Assembly (NCBI GenBank): GCA_964446115.1 | Contig: CAYUNE010000048.1 | Span: 1-44,901, forward strand | Source: CAYUNE01 sp964446115 | GTDB lineage: Bacteria; Desulfobacterota; Desulfobulbia; Desulfobulbales; Desulfobulbaceae | DNA: 44,901 bases | Direction: 5' to 3' | In this document: piece after piece, positions 1-8,922 of the stretch | Position numbering within the stretch: position 1 is the stretch's first letter | How the letters are laid out: each line of letters starts with the position of its first letter | Notes under the pieces: generated by a model | What the model was told of the DNA's origin: nothing | Seen by the model: the letters and a program-made list of their open reading frames with translations, nothing else | Database searches by the model: none | Made by a program: the position numbers and the translations under genes

Positions 1-383
1 CCGGCGATGTGCAGGGTGGTCCTGATGCTCGGGTAGAGCCGCCGGAATCGGCCGATGAGGGCGGGAAGGATGTAGGTGCCCGGAATGGTGCCGCAGCCCA
101 TGAGGATCCGGCCGGTGAGCTTGCCGCCGAACTGGTCCATGACCTCCACGGCCTGTCGGCAGGTGGCCAGGATCCTGCGGGCATAGCGGTAGAAGAGCAG
201 GCCGCCGGGCGTGGGGGTCACCTCGCGGCCCAGCCGGTCCACCAGTTTCCTGCCCAGCTCGTCCTCCAGGCTGCGAACGTGTTCGCTGATGGTGGGCTGG
301 GACAGCAGCATGGCCTCGGCCGCCCTGGTGAAACTCTTCAGCTCCACCACCTTGCAGAATGCCTCCAGTTTGCGCAGTTCCAT
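1..383 (-). CDS. LysR-family transcriptional regulator, N-terminal part (cut by window edge)
   Basis: Reading leftwards from an ATG at 383-381, the product begins MELRKLEAFCKVVELKSFTR and continues with AAEAMLLSQPTISEHVRSLE. This is the classic winged helix-turn-helix of LysR-type regulators. A linker helix follows (ALVEVMD-like stretch), then the start of the effector-binding domain (GRILMGCGTIPGTYILPALI). About 127 residues of a usual ~300 are visible; the rest lies outside the window. LysR proteins bind DNA as tetramers and respond to a small molecule through the C-terminal domain, so the ligand cannot be guessed from this half. The gene is transcribed away from nothing recognisable: its right neighbour, the fusion helicase, ends 107 bases upstream and points the same way. 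The family call is firm and the target is unknown. Confidence 0.9.
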   Translation of the reverse strand, partial: MELRKLEAFCKVVELKSFTRAAEAMLLSQPTISEHVRSLEDELGRKLVDRLGREVTPTPGGLLFYRYARRILATCRQAVEVMDQFGGKLTGRILMGCGTIPGTYILPALIGRFRRLYPSIRTTLHIA

Positions 384-437
384 AACATGACGGTATTGAT
401 CGGGGATCGTTCCCGGAACGGGATGGATGTTTTTCCC

Positions 438-466
438 ACTATACTTTTTCGGAGACGATTAATCAA
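438..466 (-). promoter_or_regulatory. Putative sigma-70 promoter of the LysR gene
   Basis: On the minus strand TTGATT (466-461) is followed by a 17-base spacer and TATAGT (443-438), ending about 55 bases before the LysR start codon. The -10 box matches 5 of 6 consensus positions and the -35 box 4 of 6. The location in the only gap between the helicase stop and the LysR start supports the call. It is pattern-based only. Confidence 0.45.
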
Positions 467-489
467 TCAGGGTCAAGACCTGACACCGT

Positions 490-3400
490 TTATCGGCTGA
501 TTTCCACCAGGGGTACTTCCCAGTGGTCGCAGCGGCAGAGGTGTTGATAGGCGGGGTCGCCGTCACGGCGGTAGCGGCGGAACACGGCGATGACGCGGAC
601 GCCGGGATCCGCCCGCAGCCCCTGCAGCCGCGCGGCGCCTTTTCTGGAGAGGGCGGCCACCGGCCCGGTATCTGCCAGGAGCAGGGTTTTTCCGCCGCGA
701 CGATCAAGGGTGAGGGGGCTGCCCGGCTGCAGGGCGGCCAGCCGTGCGTGGATGCGATTTTCCGGTGCCCTGCGACCGGCGTAGCCGAGATCGAGATCCT
801 TCAGGGTCAGCAGGGTGGAGCGACGGAGGACAGGGATCGACCGGCGGGAGCCGGCATATTCGGTGCGCAGGAGAAAATCGCCGGCCAGGGCCGGGGAAAA
901 GGGGTTGGGGGCGGCGGCCGCTTCCAGCAGGGTCAGGGTGTGGCGGGCGCGGGTCATGGCCACGTAGTAGAGGCGCCGCTCCTCCTCCAGGTGGGAACGG
1001 CCGGCGGCCCGGTTCCAGCCATCGTCCATGATGAAGACATGGTCGAACTCCAGTCCCTTGGCGGCATGGACCGTTCCCAGGAAGAGGGCGTCGTCCCGCA
1101 GATGCTCCCGCCGCTGTTCCCGCAGGGTTTCGAACAGATATTCCAGGAACATGGGCAGGGGCAGTTCCCCGTCGCCGACTTCCTGGTACCACTCGCTCAG
1201 AAGGCGGCACAGCCGGCGCCACCAGCGGTTGTCGTTTTTCCCGCGCAGCCGGCGGGCCAGCATCCGCAGTTGCGTTGCGCTGACCAGGCTGTTTTCCCGC
1301 TGCCGCAACAGGTCGATGAAACAGGCGAATTCCCGGATGCGGTGCAGCGGCGGGAGGCCGCGGCTTTCCAGGACCAGATCAACCGGTATCGGCGGATGGG
1401 CTCTGGTGCAGAGCTCCCGCACCAGGGAGAGGGTGCGCCAGTGACGGGCAAGCACAGCGCATTGTCGCGGGGTTACCCGCTCTTCGCCGCCCGGCCGTAA
1501 CAGCCGCTGCAGCTCGTTTAACACCGCGGCAGCCTGCTCCGCCATGGTGGCGGCCCGGATACAACGGACCCGGCCGCGGCCAAAGGGATCGAGCCGGGCC
1601 CGGACGCCGCCGGGATCCTCATGCCGCCTGGCGCGGTTCACCCGGATGGGGTGATCCCCCTTCATCCGTTCCCCGGCCCGGTCTATAACCCGGTTGGCGG
1701 CGCTGATGATATGGGCGGTTGAGCGGTAGTTTTCCACCAGGTAGCGGACCTGGGCCCGGTAATCCTCCCGGAAGCGGCGGATAAACTCAACGCCGCTGCC
1801 CCGGAAGGCGTAGATATTCTGGTCGTCGTCGCCCACGGCCATGATGGTCAGCCGGTGCTGATCCGCCTCCAGGGTGCGGCCGCTGAGAGCGGAGATCAGC
1901 TCATACTGTTCCCGGTCGATATCCTGGTACTCGTCAACCAGGATATGACGCCGACCCGAGAGCAGCCGCTCCCGGTAGCCGTCAGGCTCCAGGCCGGGGA
2001 TCTGCCGCCGGCCCCGCAGCAGTTCCACGGCCTCGCGCATGGCCTCCTTAAGGCAGCGCTCCTCCCCGCCCTCCTCATCAGCCACGGCAAGGGGAGACCT
2101 GCCGGTGAGCCGCAGGGCCAGGCCGTGATAGGTGTGGACGGCAACGCCGTAACCGTCGCGGCCCGCCAGTTTCCGCAGCCGGCGCCGAAGCTGGGCAACC
2201 GAGCTGCGGTTGAAGCAGAGTACCAGGATGGCCGCGGCCGGCACCCGCAACACCCGCAGGAGATAGGCGCAGCGGTGGACCACCACCCGGGTCTTGCCGG
2301 CGCCGGGACCGGCCAGCACCAGGATGTTGTCGTTTTCCGGGGCGGTTACCAGGGATTCCTGTTGAGGATTGCGCAGCGACTCGACGATCTTCAGGTAGGA
2401 TTCGTGGCTGGTGGCCCGCTCCAGGATATCCTCGCGGCCCGGGAAAAAGCGGCGAACAAACTCCGGACGGTCCATGGTGAAGTAACCCAGGATCAGCTTG
2501 AGGGCCTGGGCGATCTTTTCGGCGCCGCGGCGGGCATATTCGTTCATCACATGGACCTGGAAGATGCGCTCGCCGTAATGGTGGGAAAGGGGCGCGAAAT
2601 CCCCCTTGGTATAGCGCCGTTTTTCCGGCAGCACCCGGACGGTCATGGCCTGGCGGAACACGGCAAGCCCCTGCTGCAGGGTGATAACCCGTTGCTCGTG
2701 CAGGAACATCAGGCCCCGTTCCATGGCCGCCGCCGGGTCGGAGAGCTCGCTGCGCAGAAGCAGGTCGCCCTTCAGCCCGGCCTCCAGTTCCTCGGCCGAA
2801 AATTCCACCTGCAGCTGCGCCGAAGCAGGCGTTTCCCGGGGGATCTTCGCCATGATGGTATGCAGGAGGCGGAAGGCGACGTTTTCCCGCAGCCGTGCGG
2901 TTTTGCGCAGGGAGGGCCAGTCGCGCTGCAGCCGCACCCGGTAGGTGTCGCGGCTGAACTGGCGAAAGTCGATGGAGCCCTGTTTACCGGCCATGCCGCG
3001 GCCGTCCCGCGAGAGGCTCACCAGCAGGGAGCGCAGGCTCTCCGGGTTGGTATTGGTAAAACCGCGGTCCAGCAATCCCTGGTTGAGGCGGCGCAGTCCC
3101 AGGTTCTGCCACTGGCCGGAGTCAGCCTCCGGGGCCTGTTCCTGCATGAGATCGAGCATGCCCCTTTCCAGCTCGCAGACCCGCTTAAGCAGAAGGCGGG
3201 AATGGGCGCTGACCTTGTGGCGGACAAAGGCGGAGAGGATCATGCTCTTTTTGATCAGTCCGGCCGTGGCCATGTCGTTCAGGGTGCGCAGGACCATGCT
3301 GCCGGACCGGTCCGCCTCCTCCCCGGGCAGTGGCGGCAGCATCTCGGCGAGCTGGTCGGCGGAAAAGGATTCGTCCGAACCGGCGTTCATCAGGATTTCG

Positions 3401-5670
3401 AGGATGGTCAGCCAGCGCTGCTGCATGCCGGGGCCAAGTTTCAGGGTGCGGATCTTTTCCGCGGCCTCGGCCATGCTGCGCACTCTGGGCCTGCCCTGGA
3501 AGACCCTGGTCAGGTTTTCGTTGCGCTCCACAAAACCGGCCCGCTCCAGCCAGGAGACCGCGGTGTACACCTTGGTGGCCGCGTCCCGGTCATCCTGGTC
3601 AAAGGAGGTCTCCACCCGGTCGGAACGCAGCAGTTCGTGGGGAGTGAGGACGACGTTGCCCTCGGAGTTGCGCCGCGCCGACCTGAGACCGCGGAGAATC
3701 TGGGCGATATCGGCCCGGCTGAGCCGGGAGAGGGAGGTCATGGCGAATTGGGTTTCCACATCCTGGTCGTCGAAGAGCAGGACGCAGTCGGCATCCAGCC
3801 GGTCGCGTCCGGCCCGTCCCGCCTCCTGGAGATAGTTTTCCAGGGAGCCGGGGATATCGGCGTGGATGACCAGGCGGACGTCTTCCTTGTCGATGCCCAT
3901 ACCAAAGGCGTTGGTGGCGCAGATCACCCGGATTGCGCCGTTGAGGAAGTTGTCCTGGATGTGTTGTTTGAGCGGCGCCTCCAGCCCGGCATGGAAGGCG
4001 GCGGCCGCAAACCCCTTCTCTTCCAGAAATTCCGCCAGCCGCTCGCACTGCCGGCGGGTGGCGCAGTAGACAATGGCGGCGCCGGAGGTCAGCCGTTCCT
4101 CCAGCAGTTCGCCCACCCGGGAAAACTTGGCGGCGGCCGATACCTCCTGGACCTCGAAGCGGAGGTTGTCGCGCTCCACCGAGGAGGAAAACAGGGTCAG
4201 TTCCTGGTCAAGCTCCCGCCGGAAATGGTCGAGGATCTCGTCGCGCACCTCCTGCCGGGCCGTGGCCGTGAAGCACTGCACCGGTGGGACGGGTCGCTGC
4301 TGTCCGGCGCTGAATTCACGGATGAAGCGGGCGGCGTAGAGATAATCGGTGCGGAAGTCATGTCCCCACTTGGAGAGGCAGTGGGCCTCGTCAAAGACCC
4401 AGCAGCCGATCTCCCGTTCCCGGATGGCACCGCGGAAGGAGCGGTTGCGCAGCTGTTCCGGTGAGACGTACAGGATACCGGCATCTCCCATGCGGATCAT
4501 CCGCAACACCTCGCCGCGCCGGGGCGGGGTGAGCATGCCGTAAAGGGCCACGGCGGCAGGCGTTCCGGTGCGGGAGCGCAGGTTGTCCACCTGATCTTTC
4601 ATCAGCGCCTGCAGGGGAGAGATGACGATGGTGAGCAGGCCGCGCCGCTGGTAGCGCACCAGGGCCGGCAACTGGTAACAGAGCGATTTGCCGCCGCCGG
4701 TGGGCAGGATGGCCAGCAGGGGACGGTCTCCCATGGCGTGTTCGACGATGCTCTGCTGCAGGCTGTGGCCGTCTTCGCCGGTGGGAACGGGCCGGAAGGA
4801 GGGAAAGCCGAAAAATTTTTTCAGCTGGAGTTCCGGATCATGGGTCTGTCTGCAGTAGGCGCAATCCGGCTCCCGACAGGGGATATCCCGCAGCTTTCGG
4901 AGGATGGAGGAGACCCCGGGAAAGCGACGCAGCACCCAGGGGGGCAGCACCGAATTGGTGCCCGCCACCCGCAGCCAGGCCAGGCAGTAGGGCAAGGCCG
5001 TCCGGGTGGCGTCATCGTCCAGCCAAGCGGCCATGTAATCGGCAAGGGCGCGGTTGCAGATCCGTGCTTTGGTGAGTGCGGAAAAGGCCCCGGCAGCCGC
5101 AGCCGCATTGTCGATGGTGTGGCCGAATCCCTCGAGATAGCTGCAGATCCCGCCAAAATCCGGATTCCCGCGGAAGCAGAAGGCAAAAAAGGCAGGCAGC
5201 AGCGGTTCATCTTTTCCGAGCCGCCGGAAGACCTCGTCCTGATCGGCAAAGAGGCGGGCCGCCAGCCGGGCATCGGCCACCGGATCGTTGACCGCGTCCC
5301 GCACCAGCTTGTAGTCCTTGACCAGCCGGTGGTAGGGATTTGCCGGAAAGGCCAGGGGCGAAAGGTAGAGGGTGTCGATCACCGGCTTGGAAAGCAATGC
5401 AAGCCCGGGCTGCAGGCTGCGCAGGGCAACCAGATCGTGACCCATGAGGTTGTGGCCCACCAGGACGGATGCGGGCGCGAGAAAGGCGTCCAGCCGCTGC
5501 AGTGCCTCCTTTGTTCCGCCCCGGCAACGGCGGGAAAAGGTCCTGCCCTCAAGCAGCGCCCCGATTTCGTGAACCGTCCCGGAGCGGCTGATCTCCAGGT
5601 CAAGGAAGCCGTACCTCCCATCCGGATTGCCGGAAGCGGTGGCCTCAGACTTTTTCCATGTGGAACCCAT
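490..5670 (-). CDS. Three-part DNA repair enzyme: DnaQ-like exonuclease / RecQ helicase / UvrD helicase fusion
   Basis: The product has 1726 residues. Residues ~20-145 look like a DEDD exonuclease: FLDLE with D24 and E26, GHNLMGHD near 73-80, and DPVADAR near 129-135. The usual third-motif histidine is not apparent, so nuclease activity is uncertain. A Cys cluster (CREPDCAYC, ~265-273) precedes a RecQ-type SF2 helicase with PTGGGKS (K328), DEAH (427-430), a FTATA motif III and QEAGRAGRDR motif VI. After a ~450-residue middle region comes a UvrD/Rep SF1 helicase: GPGAGKT (K1126), VDEYQDID, GDDDQNIYAFRG, NYRS, HAAKGLEFDHVF and YVAMTRAR near the end. Both ATPase engines look intact. RecQ proteins are normally ~600 residues and UvrD ~720, so this is a genuine fusion without an internal stop. 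The likely role is repair or recombination-intermediate processing. The start is the first in-frame ATG and lacks a clear ribosome-binding site. Confidence 0.92.
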   Translation of the reverse strand: MGSTWKKSEATASGNPDGRYGFLDLEISRSGTVHEIGALLEGRTFSRRCRGGTKEALQRLDAFLAPASVLVGHNLMGHDLVALRSLQPGLALLSKPVIDTLYLSPLAFPANPYHRLVKDYKLVRDAVNDPVADARLAARLFADQDEVFRRLGKDEPLLPAFFAFCFRGNPDFGGICSYLEGFGHTIDNAAAAAGAFSALTKARICNRALADYMAAWLDDDATRTALPYCLAWLRVAGTNSVLPPWVLRRFPGVSSILRKLRDIPCREPDCAYCRQTHDPELQLKKFFGFPSFRPVPTGEDGHSLQQSIVEHAMGDRPLLAILPTGGGKSLCYQLPALVRYQRRGLLTIVISPLQALMKDQVDNLRSRTGTPAAVALYGMLTPPRRGEVLRMIRMGDAGILYVSPEQLRNRSFRGAIREREIGCWVFDEAHCLSKWGHDFRTDYLYAARFIREFSAGQQRPVPPVQCFTATARQEVRDEILDHFRRELDQELTLFSSSVERDNLRFEVQEVSAAAKFSRVGELLEERLTSGAAIVYCATRRQCERLAEFLEEKGFAAAAFHAGLEAPLKQHIQDNFLNGAIRVICATNAFGMGIDKEDVRLVIHADIPGSLENYLQEAGRAGRDRLDADCVLLFDDQDVETQFAMTSLSRLSRADIAQILRGLRSARRNSEGNVVLTPHELLRSDRVETSFDQDDRDAATKVYTAVSWLERAGFVERNENLTRVFQGRPRVRSMAEAAEKIRTLKLGPGMQQRWLTILEILMNAGSDESFSADQLAEMLPPLPGEEADRSGSMVLRTLNDMATAGLIKKSMILSAFVRHKVSAHSRLLLKRVCELERGMLDLMQEQAPEADSGQWQNLGLRRLNQGLLDRGFTNTNPESLRSLLVSLSRDGRGMAGKQGSIDFRQFSRDTYRVRLQRDWPSLRKTARLRENVAFRLLHTIMAKIPRETPASAQLQVEFSAEELEAGLKGDLLLRSELSDPAAAMERGLMFLHEQRVITLQQGLAVFRQAMTVRVLPEKRRYTKGDFAPLSHHYGERIFQVHVMNEYARRGAEKIAQALKLILGYFTMDRPEFVRRFFPGREDILERATSHESYLKIVESLRNPQQESLVTAPENDNILVLAGPGAGKTRVVVHRCAYLLRVLRVPAAAILVLCFNRSSVAQLRRRLRKLAGRDGYGVAVHTYHGLALRLTGRSPLAVADEEGGEERCLKEAMREAVELLRGRRQIPGLEPDGYRERLLSGRRHILVDEYQDIDREQYELISALSGRTLEADQHRLTIMAVGDDDQNIYAFRGSGVEFIRRFREDYRAQVRYLVENYRSTAHIISAANRVIDRAGERMKGDHPIRVNRARRHEDPGGVRARLDPFGRGRVRCIRAATMAEQAAAVLNELQRLLRPGGEERVTPRQCAVLARHWRTLSLVRELCTRAHPPIPVDLVLESRGLPPLHRIREFACFIDLLRQRENSLVSATQLRMLARRLRGKNDNRWWRRLCRLLSEWYQEVGDGELPLPMFLEYLFETLREQRREHLRDDALFLGTVHAAKGLEFDHVFIMDDGWNRAAGRSHLEEERRLYYVAMTRARHTLTLLEAAAAPNPFSPALAGDFLLRTEYAGSRRSIPVLRRSTLLTLKDLDLGYAGRRAPENRIHARLAALQPGSPLTLDRRGGKTLLLADTGPVAALSRKGAARLQGLRADPGVRVIAVFRRYRRDGDPAYQHLCRCDHWEVPLVEISR

Positions 5671-5757
5671 GGGAAAATAATATTCTCATTTCAACCGATT
5701 GTCACTGGTCAAACTCGGCAAACCTGTGGTAAACTTGCGGGAATTACACTTTATGAC

Positions 5758-6504
5758 ATGGGATATATACTGGTAACCAATGATGACGGGGTGCAGGCTC
5801 CGGGAGTCAGGGCGCTTTTCGGGGCGGTCGGATCGCTGGGCGAGGCGGTGATGGTGGCGCCCGAGCGGGACAACAGCGCCGTGAGTCACTCGCTCACCTT
5901 AAACCGGCCGCTGCGGCTGGGTCGCCTGGAGGACAATATCCACACTGTGGACGGCACGCCCACCGACTGCGTGACCCTGGGGCTCAACAAGGTGCTTCCT
6001 GAAAAGCCGCTGTTGCTGGTATCCGGCATCAACGCCGGCGCCAATCTGGGGGATGATATCAGCTATTCCGGCACGGTCTCCGCCGCCATCGAGGGAACCA
6101 TGTACGGCGTGCCCTCTCTCTCCATTTCCCTGGCAGGCGAGGCCCCCTTCGACTTTACCGTGGCCGCGGCCGTTGCCTGGAAGATCGCCTCCATGGCTTT
6201 GCTCTTCGGCCTGCCCGCGTCCACCCTGCTCAATATCAACGTGCCGCAGCTGCCGGCGGCCGACATCCGCGGATTTCGTTATACCCGCCAGGGCAGGCGC
6301 GTCTACCGGGACGCCATCCAGGAAACCCGGGATCCCTGGGGAAGGAAGTATTACTGGATCGGCGGCGGCACCGTGCAGTGGGACGAGGGGGAGGATACCG
6401 ATGAACAGGCGGTGCGCGCCGGGTATATCTCCATCACCCCCATCCAGCTCGATCTCACCAATCATGCCGGACTGGATTTCCTGCAGCAGACCTGGAAGAT
6501 GTGA
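5758..6504 (+). CDS. surE: 5'/3'-nucleotidase SurE
   Basis: The 248-residue protein starts MGYILVTNDDGVQAPGVRAL, carrying the TNDDG metal-binding loop (D9, D10) that defines SurE. The other family ligands follow: the serine of APERDNSAVSHS and the asparagine of GINAGANLGDD, together with the YSGTVSAAIEG segment. SurE dephosphorylates nucleoside monophosphates and is a survival/stationary-phase phosphatase. Length fits the family (about 250). The frame stays open far upstream, but that part lies antisense to the helicase and has no SurE homology, so the ATG at 5758 is chosen. It diverges from the helicase gene with an 87-base gap. The next gene starts on the last base of its stop codon, so the two are probably translationally coupled. 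Confidence 0.95.
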   Translation: MGYILVTNDDGVQAPGVRALFGAVGSLGEAVMVAPERDNSAVSHSLTLNRPLRLGRLEDNIHTVDGTPTDCVTLGLNKVLPEKPLLLVSGINAGANLGDDISYSGTVSAAIEGTMYGVPSLSISLAGEAPFDFTVAAAVAWKIASMALLFGLPASTLLNINVPQLPAADIRGFRYTRQGRRVYRDAIQETRDPWGRKYYWIGGGTVQWDEGEDTDEQAVRAGYISITPIQLDLTNHAGLDFLQQTWKM

Positions 6505-7178
6505 TGACGGGGACCGGGACAACCTGTGAACGTTGCGGCACCTGCTGCCGCCGGGGAGGTCCCGCCCTGCACGGCGACGACCGGGAGCTGGTTGTCTCCG
6601 GACGCCTGGGAATCGGGGACCTGGTCACAGTGCGCCGGGGCGAGCTGGCCCTGCAACCCCTTGCCCACACCCCCACTCCGGTTGAGCGGGAATTCGTCAA
6701 AATCCAGGGACGGGCCGGCGAGTGGTGCTGCAGGTTTTATGATGAGGAGAATGCGGCCTGCACCATCTACGGGCATCGTCCCCTTGCCTGCCGGTTGCTC
6801 CAGTGCCGGGCGCCGGATCCGGTCGCCGCCATTGCCGGCAAGGATCTCTTGGATCGTTTTGACTGCATGGCGGCAGACGATCCCCTGCGGCCGGTGGTGC
6901 TGGCGCACGAACGGGAATGTCCCTGTCCTCCCCTGGCCGCCCTGGCCGCTGCCCTGGATGTACCGAAACAGCGGAATTCTCTGCTGGCCGAGCTGACGCA
7001 GCGGGTGAACCGGGACCTTGCCCTCCGCGAGCAGGCGGTGCGGGTCCATGGTCTTTCGGTGGGAGCGGAACTCTTCTATTTCGGCCGCCCTCTGTTCCAG
7101 CTGTTGCCGCCCCTGGGTATCCGGGTGAGGGAATGCGGCCGGGGCGTGAAGCTGGAATATGCGGACTACGACAGGTGA
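6504..7178 (+). CDS. YkgJ-family cysteine-cluster protein
   Basis: This is a protein of about 224 residues with an N-terminal CxxCGTCCRRGG cluster and a second cluster CTIYGHRPLACRLLQC, plus WCCRFYDEENAAC between them. This is the pattern of the YkgJ/Fe-S or Zn-chelating family (CxxCxxCC ... CxIYxxRPxxCR). Its biochemical role is not established in general, and a bound metal or iron-sulfur centre is the usual inference. The ATG at 6504 overlaps the surE stop by one base (TGATG); a GTG at 6501 is also possible and adds one residue. The gene is followed after five bases by a strong hairpin terminator, so surE and this gene form a two-gene unit. The function with SurE is unknown. Confidence 0.85.
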   Translation: MTGTGTTCERCGTCCRRGGPALHGDDRELVVSGRLGIGDLVTVRRGELALQPLAHTPTPVEREFVKIQGRAGEWCCRFYDEENAACTIYGHRPLACRLLQCRAPDPVAAIAGKDLLDRFDCMAADDPLRPVVLAHERECPCPPLAALAAALDVPKQRNSLLAELTQRVNRDLALREQAVRVHGLSVGAELFYFGRPLFQLLPPLGIRVRECGRGVKLEYADYDR

Positions 7179-7183
7179 AACGC

Positions 7184-7224
7184 AAAAAGGCCGCGTCCCC
7201 TGGCTCTTGGGCGCGGCCTTTTTT
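7184..7224. terminator. Bidirectional intrinsic terminator between convergent genes
   Basis: AAAAAGGCCGCG (7184-7195) pairs with CGCGGCCTTTTT (7212-7223) around a 16-base loop. It is flanked by an A-tract on the left and a T-tract on the right, so it can terminate both the surE unit on the plus strand and yajC on the minus strand. Confidence 0.85.
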
Positions 7225-7269
7225 GTTTCTGCCTCATGCACGATGAAGCTGTCAGCATCCGCCGATGCC

Positions 7270-7611
7270 TCAGCCTCCCGCGCTTTTGGCCGGGGCCGCA
7301 GCCTGGGTGACATCGGCCGCCGAACCGGCGATGGCGGTGCGGTTCACCTTGATGCGAACGCCGTCGGCGATCTCCAGGGTGGCCACCACGTCGGTGAGCC
7401 CGGTGATTTTCCCGTGGATGCCGCCGCCGGTAACCACCTTGTCGCCTTTTTTTAGGTTGTTGAGAAATGTCTGGTGTTCCTTGGCCTTTTTCTGCTGGGG
7501 TCTGATCAGCAGGAAGTAAAAGATCACAAAGATCAGAATAAGCGGGATAAACGAGGCGATCCCGCCGGCGGCCGGGGGCGCAGTCCCGGCCGCGTATGCC
7601 AATGATGTCAT
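7270..7611 (-). CDS. yajC: Preprotein translocase subunit YajC
   Basis: The protein has 113 residues. An Ala/Pro-rich start is followed by one membrane helix (IPLILIFVIFYFLLI, about 22-36), the hallmark RPQQKKAKEHQ basic stretch, and a small cytoplasmic beta domain (GDKVVTGGGIHGKITGL). YajC associates with SecDF and SecYEG in the inner membrane. An excellent ribosome-binding site, AGGAGG at 7622-7617, sits five bases before the ATG. It lies 65 bases downstream of tgt on the same strand, the order seen in many proteobacteria (tgt-yajC-secDF). Here secD and secF do not follow; transcription runs into the terminator at 7184-7224. The acidic/Ala-rich C-terminus (AAPAKSAGG) is typical. Confidence 0.95.
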   Translation of the reverse strand: MTSLAYAAGTAPPAAGGIASFIPLILIFVIFYFLLIRPQQKKAKEHQTFLNNLKKGDKVVTGGGIHGKITGLTDVVATLEIADGVRIKVNRTAIAGSAADVTQAAAPAKSAGG

Positions 7612-7622
7612 GCTAACCTCCT

Positions 7623-7666
7623 GGTTTTTTCAGGCTCCCTGAAAAAACCTCTTTTTCCCGGGAGCC
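7623..7666 (-). promoter_or_regulatory. Hairpin switch candidate in the tgt-yajC leader
   Basis: On the minus strand GGTTTTTTCAGG (7649-7638) can pair over 12 bases with CCTGAAAAAACC (7634-7623) around a three-base loop. The 3' arm ends on the base next to the yajC AGGAGG. A competing pairing, GGCTCCC (7666-7660) with GGGAGCC (7639-7633), shares bases with the first stem, so the two cannot coexist. There is no T-tract after the stem, which argues against a simple terminator. A role in yajC translation is inference. Confidence 0.4.
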
Positions 7667-7676
7667 CTTTATTCAA

Positions 7677-8828
<1,152 letters not shown>

Positions 8829-8857
8829 GTTCTTTTTTCTGTCGTTGTGCTCTGTTC

Positions 8858-8884
8858 GTAACCGATCACAGGGTATGTAACCCC
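8858..8884 (+). repeat. Dispersed intergenic dyad motif, copy 1
   Basis: GTAACCGATCACAGGGT (8858-8874) is followed directly by ATGTAACCCC. It lies in the gap between the kinase stop and the preferred tgt start, and shares its core with the copies at 8907, 21228 and 30864. Confidence 0.55.
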
Positions 8885-8906
8885 GCGCCATATCGTACTT
8901 CCAAAC

Positions 8907-8922
8907 TGTTACCGGTCACAGG
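8907..8922 (+). repeat. Dispersed intergenic dyad motif, copy 2
   Basis: TGTTACCGGTCACAGG reads as a dyad TGTnACCGGTnACA. On the minus strand it supplies the TGA stop codon of the NahK-like kinase gene (CTGTGACCGG). Only 32 bases separate it from copy 1. Confidence 0.55.

Noticed and set aside
1855..4464. Open frame of 869 codons antisense to the fusion helicase
   Set aside because: It has no recognisable domain or signal and lies wholly inside a gene with complete helicase motifs.
4738..5757. Long N-terminal extension of SurE
   Set aside because: The extension is antisense to the helicase, lacks homology, and the SurE fold begins exactly at MGYILVTNDDG.
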